Assembly: GCF_018918095.1 (NCBI RefSeq)
Contig: NZ_JAHLPV010000011.1
Coordinates: 1-64,000 of the forward strand
Direction: 5' to 3'
DNA length: 64,000 bases
From: Acetivibrio sp. MSJd-27
GTDB taxonomy: Bacteria > Bacillota > Clostridia > UMGS1840 > HGM11507
Made by a program: the position numbers and the translations under genes. Shown here piece by piece: positions 29,518 through 37,944 of this stretch (the first letter of the stretch is position 1; each line of letters starts with the position of its first letter). The notes beneath the pieces are model-generated. The model saw only the letters and a list, made by a program, of their open reading frames with translations. It ran no database searches and had not been told where the DNA came from.

Positions 29518-30132
29518 ATGAACACATTGGGAGAAAAAATCAAAGAGAGACGGAGGGCTGCCGGGATTTCACAGGATTTTCTTGCAAAAAAGCTGGGATA
29601 CCGCTCCCGCTCTACCATCGCAAAAATAGAATCCGGCGAAAATGATGTTTCACAAGCAAAAATTCAGGCCTTTGCAGACGCACTCGATTGCTCTGCCGCT
29701 TATCTAATGGGACTGAATGAAAACCCTTCTGCAAACAACTCCGTGAAAATTCCTGTCCTGGGCAGGGTTGCAGCAGGTATCCCCCTTGAGGCAGTTCAGG
29801 ACATTCTTGACTTTGAGGAAATTTCATCCGAAACTGCCCGCAACGGAGAATATTTTGCACTTCAGATAAAGGGAAACAGCATGGAACCCAGAATCTGTGA
29901 GGGAGATGTGGTAATCGTGCGGCGCCAATCGGAGGTGGAAAGCGGAGAAATTGCCATTGTTCTGGTAAACGGAAACGATGCCGTCTGTAAAAAAGTTATG
30001 AAACACGGTTCCGGAATCAGTCTGGTTTCTTTGAATCCAGCCTATGAACCGATGTTTTTTACCAACGAAGAAATCAACTCTCTCCCGGTTACCATTCTGG
30101 GGCGAATGATGGAATTGCGGGGGAAATTTTAA
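29518..30132 (+). CDS. XRE-family repressor with S24 autocleavage domain (HdiR/LexA-like)
   Basis: A 204-residue protein. Residues 5-65 form a Cro/C1 helix-turn-helix (IKERRRAAGISQDFLAKKLG, STIAKIESGEND). The linker has the Ala-Gly scissile site VAAGIP. The S24 peptidase domain has the catalytic serine in KGNSMEPRI and the lysine in GNDAVCKKVMK. Such repressors cleave themselves on RecA filaments, as LexA and Lactococcus HdiR do. AAAGGAG lies 9 bases before ATG. No prophage genes are near, so this looks like a chromosomal damage-responsive regulator rather than a phage CI. It likely controls itself and the divergent 49-codon gene. Confidence 0.88.
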   Translation: MNTLGEKIKERRRAAGISQDFLAKKLGYRSRSTIAKIESGENDVSQAKIQAFADALDCSAAYLMGLNENPSANNSVKIPVLGRVAAGIPLEAVQDILDFEEISSETARNGEYFALQIKGNSMEPRICEGDVVIVRRQSEVESGEIAIVLVNGNDAVCKKVMKHGSGISLVSLNPAYEPMFFTNEEINSLPVTILGRMMELRGKF

Positions 30133-30190
30133 AAGGAAGGTTTGACACAAGCAAGACCGCAAAAAGTCTTCTGTCGGATGAGATATCAAA

Positions 30191-30229
30191 AAGACGCACA
30201 GCTGATTTTGGATCAGCTGTGCGTCTTTC
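30191..30229. terminator. Bidirectional terminator between the S24 repressor and the propeller operon
   Basis: AAGACGCACAGCTGAT pairs with ATCAGCTGTGCGTCTT (16 bp), with T-rich flank on the plus side and TTTGATATC on the minus side. Confidence 0.85.
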
Positions 30230-30236
30230 CTTTTGT

Positions 30237-32258
30237 TCAATTCACAAATGCCGGCATTTTCACACATGCCGAGTGCAGATGCTCCCGCTTTGGTACAAAG
30301 CGGCACAGTGTTGTATCATCGCTGAAATAGATATTGCCGTCGCCTCCCTTAGCCATCATGAAAGCATGCTGATCATAAATGCGGTAGGACTTTGTTCTCA
30401 AATCAATAACAGTCAGCTTCTCATTCAAATTGCAGTACAGAATATTTCCGTCAAAAACCAGACTTGCAGGTTTCCAGACCGTATTGGCTATATCCCAGTC
30501 ACTTCGTGAAATATTGATGTATTCCTCCGGATCCAGCGTATCCGGATTTAGTCGGAAAACGATCCCAGCACTTACTCCCCATAGATTTCCCTGTCCGTCA
30601 AAGCCCATTCCACCGATATGCATCAGACCGCCGGATTTAAAGTCGAATTGCAGAGTTCTTTCCAAAAGCAGTTTCTCCTTTTTCAGGTCATAAGCAAATA
30701 CTTTTGCATCGGTCTCGGTCGGATTGCTTCCAAGGCCTCCCCAAATGCCTGATGAACCGTAAATGATCCCATCCTGATAGCAAAGACTGGTGATACTCTG
30801 ATTTTTGATGATATGCCTCTTTACCCTTTTTTCCCCTGTACGGGGATTGTAAATGGTAAGGGCTCCGCCCAGTGTGCCGTAATCGGGCACTGTGCCCACA
30901 ACTAAAAGTCCGTCTGCCTCACACAGTGCAAACGGTCTGTCCTGCGCTTCTCCAATCCGGAAAATTGGTTTGGGATTTTCGTGTTCCGCAAAAGGCTTTT
31001 TCAAGTCCAGCTCCCAGATAACTGCCCGGGTGTAAATCCCCATATACACCTTGCCGTCAAAGGAAGTGATTCCCTCGGTTTGGCGGCAAATAAAGGGGTG
31101 AAAACTGTTTTCATGGCAGCGGTAAATTCCGCCCTTTGTCCCCATATATCCGCCGAATACAATATCCCCGTCGCAGGTGGAGGCCAGCGCTTTGATCTGG
31201 ATGGCGTCGCTGAATTCCTCCCCGATGCACACAAATTCCACGGTCTTGTTCTCAAAATTGATATAGCTGAGCGCATTGTGATCATAATTGCTTGTGATAT
31301 AGGTATATCCAGGATATTTTTCCTGATCCTCCAGCCAGAAAAAGCCGCCGCCCATCAGTCCGTTGGCATAGTCAAAGCCGTCGTCCCCTTCCGGAAGCTT
31401 GTGATAGGCGATTCCGGTGTTGAATACGTTCATTGTATCCAGTGTTATCCCCTTCAGCTCTCCGTCTGCTCCGACAAAATACACATTCCCTTCATGCTCC
31501 TGGCTGACATGCTGTCCGCCCAAGCTCTGCTCACATAGCTCCGTCCATGCTTCCCGCTCCAGGTCATAGCAGAGGATATAGTAAATACCCTCTGCCGTTT
31601 TCAGAACCGGAAACAGATAGTTTTCAATGCGGGTCATATAGTAAACCGCGTTGAGATTCACTTGCAGGAAAGATGGAAAACCAAGTTCCCGGCGTTCTCC
31701 ATTTTCCAGATTCAGGCACACCAGCTTAGGATTCTCCGAGCGGGTTCCCCCATATACCTTTCCCTTGTAATAGGCGGAGGAAATGCAATACATTTCCTCA
31801 CCCGTCAGACATCCGTAATCGGTAACCGAATGGTTCTTTTCCTGATAACGGAAAACCTTTCCGCCCGGATAGGTCCCGCCGTATACGCTTCCGTCTTCCC
31901 CGCAGGTTAAATGGTACACTGCTTCCTCGTCCAGCACGGAAGACACATTTTGAAGTTCTTTTGTTCCGCAGTCATAACGGAACAGCTGTGCAGGCGAGCC
32001 AAAGGTTCCGAAATACACGTTGCCGTCCTTATCCACCGTCTGCGTCCAGCAAGCCGCCGTATGATATTTGCTGTTATGCCTGATACTCCGGAAAGGCTTT
32101 TTCCGGTTGACATCGTACACAACAAACGTGCCGGGGCTGCCGGTGACGGAAAAGCACAAAGCGTCCTTTCCATCCTCTTTGCTCTTCACACAGTGCAGAA
32201 TAAAAGTATTTTGAAGCGGCTGTCCAAGCTTCTGGATTTCACCGTTTAAACTGTCCAT
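30237..32258 (-). CDS. Beta-propeller repeat protein without signal peptide
   Basis: A 673-residue protein made throughout of propeller-type blades: TVDKDGNVYFGTF, GEDGSVYGGTYPGGKVF, GKVYGGTRSENP, DGIIYGSSGIWGGLGS, GFDGQGNLWGVSAGIVF. No signal peptide or membrane segment is visible, so it should stay in the cytoplasm, unlike its two paralogues in this region. It shares the VPDYGT-x-GGA and IYNPRTG phrases with the 1421-residue protein. Last gene of the five-gene operon, 36 bases behind the stalk-domain propeller gene. GAGGATG precedes ATG. Ligand unknown; there are no enzyme motifs. Confidence 0.75.
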   Translation of the reverse strand: MDSLNGEIQKLGQPLQNTFILHCVKSKEDGKDALCFSVTGSPGTFVVYDVNRKKPFRSIRHNSKYHTAACWTQTVDKDGNVYFGTFGSPAQLFRYDCGTKELQNVSSVLDEEAVYHLTCGEDGSVYGGTYPGGKVFRYQEKNHSVTDYGCLTGEEMYCISSAYYKGKVYGGTRSENPKLVCLNLENGERRELGFPSFLQVNLNAVYYMTRIENYLFPVLKTAEGIYYILCYDLEREAWTELCEQSLGGQHVSQEHEGNVYFVGADGELKGITLDTMNVFNTGIAYHKLPEGDDGFDYANGLMGGGFFWLEDQEKYPGYTYITSNYDHNALSYINFENKTVEFVCIGEEFSDAIQIKALASTCDGDIVFGGYMGTKGGIYRCHENSFHPFICRQTEGITSFDGKVYMGIYTRAVIWELDLKKPFAEHENPKPIFRIGEAQDRPFALCEADGLLVVGTVPDYGTLGGALTIYNPRTGEKRVKRHIIKNQSITSLCYQDGIIYGSSGIWGGLGSNPTETDAKVFAYDLKKEKLLLERTLQFDFKSGGLMHIGGMGFDGQGNLWGVSAGIVFRLNPDTLDPEEYINISRSDWDIANTVWKPASLVFDGNILYCNLNEKLTVIDLRTKSYRIYDQHAFMMAKGGDGNIYFSDDTTLCRFVPKREHLHSACVKMPAFVN

Positions 32259-32294
32259 TCTATCATCCTCAAATTTCAGGTAATTGATGTTTTT

Positions 32295-34889
32295 TTACAG
32301 CATTGCGGGGACGTCGTTCTCAATGAAATTGAGCAGCGTCTGTATCAGCGCTTCGTCCTCCGCTGTCACCGCCCCCTCCTCTTCGGTGATGACGATAAGA
32401 CCGCGGTCGTCCCAGAACACGAATTTTCCCAGCGCCTCGCAGATGGCCCGCAAAGGCAGCATCGTTCTGTCATTCTCGGTGATGGCCGCAGTGTCCATCT
32501 CCATCTCCTCGTCGTTGACCGTAAGCTTGCTCTCCCCGAGGACGATCTTGATCCGGTCTCTGCCCTGCACGATGGTTACGGTCTGGGCTTCCCCGTCCCA
32601 GTCCACCTTCGCGCCGACCGCCTCGGCGATAAATCGTACTGGTACAAGGGTTCTTCCGTCCTTTTCCTTGGCAACCACCTTGGGGTCGTTGCTGTCAATA
32701 TTCATCGCCTTCTGGTTGGCGTAGGCCACGTTGGAATCCAGCTTCATAACGATGCCGTTGCCCACAACCTCCTTAATCTCCTCGGCGCTTTTCTGATCCA
32801 TGCTGGCCATCACCAGCTTATATAGATTGAATCCGTCGGAGCTCCATCCACTGTGATAGATGTTTCCGTCGTCCCCCAGCACAAAGTACTGCATGGAACG
32901 CCAGGTGTGGTTAAACTCCATGGTTTCTGGGTCCAGAATGATCAGATAGCCGTTGCACACTGCGTACAGAACGCCATCCTTGTCAAATTCCAGCTGTGCC
33001 ATAGTGGACATGGTCTTGCGCTCGTAGTACATCTTATCGGCCACCACCGATTTGATGGTATCCAGGGTAACAGGATCCAGACAGAAGATAGCTCCGCTGG
33101 AGATGCCCCACAGGTTGCCGTCCGGACCGATTTCGATATCGCCCAGCGTCTTATTGGGAGCGGAGGTGCCGTCGATCTGAACCGGTTTGCTCAAAGTGAC
33201 TTTTCTCTGCTCCACATCGAAAGCGAAGATATAGGCCTCGTTTGCAGGGTAAGGCGTCACGGGAACAAAGGTTGAGGTGGCTCCATACAGGATGCCGTCC
33301 TTGTACGCAAGCCCGTCTACACTCTGCCCCGGGAACAGATCAGCGTAAAAGTCAAACTGGCCGGTACGCTTATCAAAAATTCCAATCCCACCAGTGTCGA
33401 ATCCGCTGCGTGGATAGGAGCCTACTGCGATAAGATTCTCGTCAATCTTGCAGATGTCAAAGATTCTGTCCTGATTTTTGTCTCCCAGACTTCCCAGCAA
33501 AACGGGATTTGTGTCGGAGGGAGGTTGCGTCAGGTCGTATTCATAAAGGGTTGCCTGGGTATAGCCGCCCAGATAAGCGATATTTCCATACCGCTTGATG
33601 GATTCCGACTGGTTGCTCCTGTATTTCACAGTCTCCCCGGTTTTGGGATTATAAACCGCCATGTATTCCCCCATATAACTTCCCATCAGCAGGGTGTTGT
33701 TCAGCCCCAGCTCAATATGCTGGATGTGTGCTGAGACAAAGGGAAGCTGATATTCGTCCAAAACCACCGTCTGCTTGCTCTGCATATTGAGGGCAACCAG
33801 CGCCTGACTGTTTCTGGAAAAGGTAATCAGAGATTCCCCGGGAAGCTCTGGGTGACCTGGGATCTCCATCCAGGTGCATCCCACCAGATTACCGTAATAG
33901 TAAGTCTCGGTGTTTCTGGCCTCCATGGTCTCTAGATCGATCTCATACAGGCCCACCTCAGATATGGGCGCGCTGGCCGGTGCGGAGAGGACATAGGTTT
34001 TCCCATCCCCCTTATAGGGCGGCAGCCAGAAGCCATAGCCTCTGGGAAGCTGTAAAACCCAGTCGCCCTTGTCCGCATCGTACACCAGGCAGTAGGAGCT
34101 GCGATCCTCGTTCTTGGTGGTGCAGAAGATCAGGTTGTCGATGCTGTCCATCATATAATAGTTGACCACCTTGGCCCCCGGATAGGTCTCCTCCGGTTGC
34201 TTTAGCTTAGTCACCTCGCCGGTTTTCACGTCGATGCTGACAAAGCTGGTGGTAGGCGCTTGACCTCCCGCATAGATTTTTCCGTTGTAGTAGGCCATGC
34301 TCATCACATACCGCTCTCCGGGGAACACATTGCTGTATTCCTGAACGATGTTCAGATCCTTGTCGCATTTATAGATATTGGGGGTGGGGAAGGTACCGAA
34401 ATAGATATTCCCCTCCTCGTCAAAGACCAGCCCATAGCCCGCCGTCATGCCGGCGATAGGGGTGGTTCCGCTGCTCTGCAGCTCTTTGGTGGTGACATTG
34501 TAGCGATACAGCAGGATATAGCCGTGGGGCAGGATATAGATGTTGCCGTCCGGCCCCTTTTTGATATACCAAGCCGTCTTGGTGTAAGCGCTGGCGCTGG
34601 CCTGCAGGGGCATGGAGCGCTCCACCTTCTTTTCGTCCAGATTGTACACGAAGAAGGTTGCCGTGGGGCGGGAGGCCTCCACAATATACATCATATTCTT
34701 GCCGTCCTCCACGCCGAACTCACAGGCCACCGCGTCGATGATTCCCATGGGACCGCCCAGAGGTACCTGCTCATAAAATTCCTTATCTATCCGTCTTCCC
34801 GTCCCCTCCGCGCCGGCGGAAACCGCCATGGCGGAGAGGGACAATACCATTGCCAGAACCACGCAGAGTATGTTCTTCCTCTTTTTCAT
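32295..34889 (-). CDS. Secreted beta-propeller protein with C-terminal stalk (copper-amine-oxidase-N-like) domain
   Basis: An 864-residue exported protein. Signal peptide about residues 1-27 (KKRKNILCVV... AVSAGA). Residues ~30-700 contain propeller blades (GPDGNIYILPHGYILLYRY, DEEGNIYFGTFPTPNIYK, GPDGNLWGISSGAIFCLDP). Residues ~735-845 match the stalk domain: TLVPVRFIAEAVGAKVDWDGEAQTVTI, then TMLPLRAICEALGKFVFWDD. That domain is common in cell-wall proteins of SLH-bearing Firmicutes. There is no obvious cell-wall anchor other than the stalk. Fourth gene of the operon, 17 bases after the SLH-GLUG gene. Likely acts outside the cell. Confidence 0.8.
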   Translation of the reverse strand: MKKRKNILCVVLAMVLSLSAMAVSAGAEGTGRRIDKEFYEQVPLGGPMGIIDAVACEFGVEDGKNMMYIVEASRPTATFFVYNLDEKKVERSMPLQASASAYTKTAWYIKKGPDGNIYILPHGYILLYRYNVTTKELQSSGTTPIAGMTAGYGLVFDEEGNIYFGTFPTPNIYKCDKDLNIVQEYSNVFPGERYVMSMAYYNGKIYAGGQAPTTSFVSIDVKTGEVTKLKQPEETYPGAKVVNYYMMDSIDNLIFCTTKNEDRSSYCLVYDADKGDWVLQLPRGYGFWLPPYKGDGKTYVLSAPASAPISEVGLYEIDLETMEARNTETYYYGNLVGCTWMEIPGHPELPGESLITFSRNSQALVALNMQSKQTVVLDEYQLPFVSAHIQHIELGLNNTLLMGSYMGEYMAVYNPKTGETVKYRSNQSESIKRYGNIAYLGGYTQATLYEYDLTQPPSDTNPVLLGSLGDKNQDRIFDICKIDENLIAVGSYPRSGFDTGGIGIFDKRTGQFDFYADLFPGQSVDGLAYKDGILYGATSTFVPVTPYPANEAYIFAFDVEQRKVTLSKPVQIDGTSAPNKTLGDIEIGPDGNLWGISSGAIFCLDPVTLDTIKSVVADKMYYERKTMSTMAQLEFDKDGVLYAVCNGYLIILDPETMEFNHTWRSMQYFVLGDDGNIYHSGWSSDGFNLYKLVMASMDQKSAEEIKEVVGNGIVMKLDSNVAYANQKAMNIDSNDPKVVAKEKDGRTLVPVRFIAEAVGAKVDWDGEAQTVTIVQGRDRIKIVLGESKLTVNDEEMEMDTAAITENDRTMLPLRAICEALGKFVFWDDRGLIVITEEEGAVTAEDEALIQTLLNFIENDVPAML

Positions 34890-34906
34890 TGTTTACCCTC
34901 CTCGGA

Positions 34907-37900
34907 TTATCCCTCATAGGGGTTGTTTACAAGTTGCGGGAATGCGTAACCGCTGTCAGCGTCAAAAAACCAGACATCGGAATCCTCAAAGCCTGCCAGA
35001 GGCGCTTCCGCGTTTGAGAGCTCATCCGCAGTCACCTCTTTTGCTACCGCATCCGTTTCTTTATTGACCTTCACATAATAGATATTTCCCGCTGTTGCGA
35101 TCTTCCCCGCATTATTGATTGCTGTAAGGGTGGAAATCGCTGCAGGAACCGAATAGCAATTTTTCACAGTCACGCTGTTCCCTAACGTTCCAACCAGGCC
35201 AGCACAGTATCTGGCGCTTAAAAGTTTTCCGGTGTTAAAGCTGTTGGTATAGGTGCTACTTGCATCGGCATGCCCGACCAGTCCGCCGCCGTAGCTTCCG
35301 TTGGTGATATCTCCGGCATTATAGCACTGATCGACTGTTCCTGAAAGACTTCTGCCTACAATACCGCCGGCTCTTCCAGCGCCGTTGACAGAACCAAGGT
35401 TTGCACATTTTGCAATGGATCCGGCTCTGTCAAAGCCTGCGATGCCACCGCAGTAGGAATTCAGATATCCTACGATTTGTACAGCGCCGTAGTTTTTACA
35501 ACTCTGAACCGAACCGTTGAGATGATAGCCAACAATACCGCCGGTCTGTATGCCAAGGCTATTGCTGGGTGTTCCGGAAAGGACGCTGCTTAAAACAACT
35601 GCTCCCGTTTCATTGACACAATTGCTGATTACGCCCGCCTGGCCAGCAATACCGCCGGTCAGCAAAGCGTTGCCTCCCACATTGCTGTTGTAGTGGTTTT
35701 CCACCTTCCCGCTGTTTCTGCAGTCCACAATCCCTGCATTCGTTTTTTGCAGGCCTATAACGCCGCCGACAGCCCCCTCAAAGGTTCCGCTCATCACGCT
35801 GTTGTCATTGTAGATTGTCCCGGAGTTCTCACACCTTTCTACCAGACAGGCCGCTTCGCCGGCAATACCACCTGCAAAGGGCGCCTGCACATTCAATGCG
35901 CCTTTGTTCACACAATCGGAAAGGGTACTGTTCTCATCAATTTTTCCGACTATGCCGCCTGTGTAGGAGCCGCCGGCAATGCCGGAGCCGCTGACTGTGA
36001 TAACCGCGCTGTTTTCACAGTCTGTGATCTGCGCTTCCTCCGCCAGTCCGGCAATTCCCGCTGTATACGGAACAGTACTCTCAATGGTGCCCGTGACGCC
36101 GATGTTCCGAATCACTGCGCCCTTTACCTGTCCAAACAGAGAGGGATACTCCCCGCCGGTCAATGCGACCTCAATATTCTTTAATCCATCTGCCGTATAA
36201 CTTCCGGTAAACGGCGCGCCGCTCTGTACCGAAACCGGTACCAGCTGATCGCCGCCGCTGAAATCTTTGCTCTGGACAAAGAAGGCGTCCAGATTTTTAT
36301 GAATGTTGTTGAAGTGCCGTACGTTTGCAATCTCAAAGGGGGATTCCTCCGTGCCTTCCCCGCCTCCGTAAACAAAGTCTTTGACAATCGTGTCGGATTT
36401 CTCCCCTGCATTGACGGTAATGATATAATCGGTTTCTTTGATTTTGCCGTTTTCATCTTTGATGGCGTCGCTTAAGTCAAAAGGAGATGCAGGGTTATCA
36501 TACTGCTTGGTGCCTGCCGCGGAACGAACAGTCAGACTGTCAGCCGTCCCGTCAAACTGAGCACAGTACATCTCCTCGCCCGCTTCGTTTTCGCTGTAAG
36601 TCACCTTAAGTCCCAGTTCGCCAGAACTGTCCTCATTGTATACCTGATAGATAAATTCTGTTTTTTCACAGTATTCCGAATCCTCATACCCTTCTGCGCC
36701 AATCGCTTTGACACATACCTGCATCGTTGCTTTCGCCCCCAGATAGGAAGCCGTCAGCACCTTTATGTCCTCCAAGAGCTCCGCATTGGTCTGGGCGGTA
36801 GAGATCTCTCTGCTCTCCTCCTCAAAATCCAGTTTTACAAGATAGGAGGAAGCGTTTTTCACTTCTTTCCAGCTATAGAGATAACCCTTTTCCGAGAGCT
36901 CGGCAACCGGCGCAGACAGCACGCTTGAATAGATAAACTCTGTTTTTCCGGAATAATCCGAATCTTGGTATCTTCCGGTTCCAACCGCCTTGACGCACAC
37001 TTGCAGTGTAACGGTTTTTTCCCCGGACTCGCTTGCCATAGCCTGAATTTCCTTTGTCAGATCGACACTGGTCTGTGTTGTGGAAATTTCCTTGCTGGAG
37101 CCTTCAAAATCCAGCTTCACCAGATAGGAGGAAGCATTTTTTACTCTTTCCCAGCTGTAGGTATAAGTATCCGCCAGCAGCTTGGGAATCGGCACAGCCA
37201 GTTCGTTTACTGTGGAGGAACCGCCTCCCCCTCCTCCGGAACCGGAAGAAGAACCAGCCGATCCTCCCGGTCTTATCACGACGGACGGTGTTGTTGTAGG
37301 GAGGGGTGTACTTGTCGGCGGAACGGTTACAATCGGCGTTTCACTGATTTTTCCCGCCTGCCAGAGAATATAAAAAGCCTCCGCTCTGGTAATGGGATTG
37401 GACGGCTGAAAGGTGCCGTCATCATATCCGCTGATCAGTCCGTTCTCTTTTAAAAGAGAAACAGCCTGCCTTGCCCAGTCAGGAATCTGATCGGCGTCAC
37501 CAAAAGGAAGCGTGCTTTCCCTCTGTGGAAGCGCTAAAATTCGGCTTAGAATGACGCAGACTTCCGCCCTGGTAATGTTCCGGTCGGGCTCCGCATTTCC
37601 CTGGGTGTCTCCGGTGAGATAGCCAACGTGCTTTGCAATCAAAAATTCTTCATAGTACCAGGCTTCCGCACTGACATCGGCAAAATTTTCCGCCGCTTTA
37701 TCCGCCAGCTTGAAAGCACGGTTGACGGTCTTGGCAAACTCGGCGCGGGTGATATCCTCGTCCGGATTGATGTTGCCGTTCTGATCGCCTCCGATCACTG
37801 ATTCAGCAATCAGAGAACGGATGGCTTCCTCTGCCCAGTGACCTGCAAAATCCTCCGCCGATACGGGGAAGAAAATCATCTGACAGGACACGGCAATGGA

Positions 37901-37927
37901 TAACAAAATACTAAAAAAACGTTTCAT
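34907..37927 (-). CDS. SLH-anchored surface protein with Ig-like modules and GLUG repeats
   Basis: A 1006-residue exported protein. Signal peptide residues 1-24; three SLH domains about 25-195 (each with ITRAE and DGTFQPSNPITRAE-type motifs). A threonine/proline and glycine-rich linker (200-240) follows. Next are two nearly identical modules of ~95 residues (245-430, NASSYLVKLDFE in both), then GLUG-type repeats about 530-930 (TGGIVGK, AGGIAGE, GGGLVGH and similar). SLH domains hold it to pyruvylated wall polymer; GLUG repeats probably form a beta-helix-like adhesive or binding stalk. Third gene of the operon, 17 bases behind the 1023-residue SLH protein. Confidence 0.85.
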   Translation of the reverse strand: MKRFFSILLSIAVSCQMIFFPVSAEDFAGHWAEEAIRSLIAESVIGGDQNGNINPDEDITRAEFAKTVNRAFKLADKAAENFADVSAEAWYYEEFLIAKHVGYLTGDTQGNAEPDRNITRAEVCVILSRILALPQRESTLPFGDADQIPDWARQAVSLLKENGLISGYDDGTFQPSNPITRAEAFYILWQAGKISETPIVTVPPTSTPLPTTTPSVVIRPGGSAGSSSGSGGGGGGSSTVNELAVPIPKLLADTYTYSWERVKNASSYLVKLDFEGSSKEISTTQTSVDLTKEIQAMASESGEKTVTLQVCVKAVGTGRYQDSDYSGKTEFIYSSVLSAPVAELSEKGYLYSWKEVKNASSYLVKLDFEEESREISTAQTNAELLEDIKVLTASYLGAKATMQVCVKAIGAEGYEDSEYCEKTEFIYQVYNEDSSGELGLKVTYSENEAGEEMYCAQFDGTADSLTVRSAAGTKQYDNPASPFDLSDAIKDENGKIKETDYIITVNAGEKSDTIVKDFVYGGGEGTEESPFEIANVRHFNNIHKNLDAFFVQSKDFSGGDQLVPVSVQSGAPFTGSYTADGLKNIEVALTGGEYPSLFGQVKGAVIRNIGVTGTIESTVPYTAGIAGLAEEAQITDCENSAVITVSGSGIAGGSYTGGIVGKIDENSTLSDCVNKGALNVQAPFAGGIAGEAACLVERCENSGTIYNDNSVMSGTFEGAVGGVIGLQKTNAGIVDCRNSGKVENHYNSNVGGNALLTGGIAGQAGVISNCVNETGAVVLSSVLSGTPSNSLGIQTGGIVGYHLNGSVQSCKNYGAVQIVGYLNSYCGGIAGFDRAGSIAKCANLGSVNGAGRAGGIVGRSLSGTVDQCYNAGDITNGSYGGGLVGHADASSTYTNSFNTGKLLSARYCAGLVGTLGNSVTVKNCYSVPAAISTLTAINNAGKIATAGNIYYVKVNKETDAVAKEVTADELSNAEAPLAGFEDSDVWFFDADSGYAFPQLVNNPYEG

Positions 37928-37944
37928 ATTCTCCTGCCTCCTTC

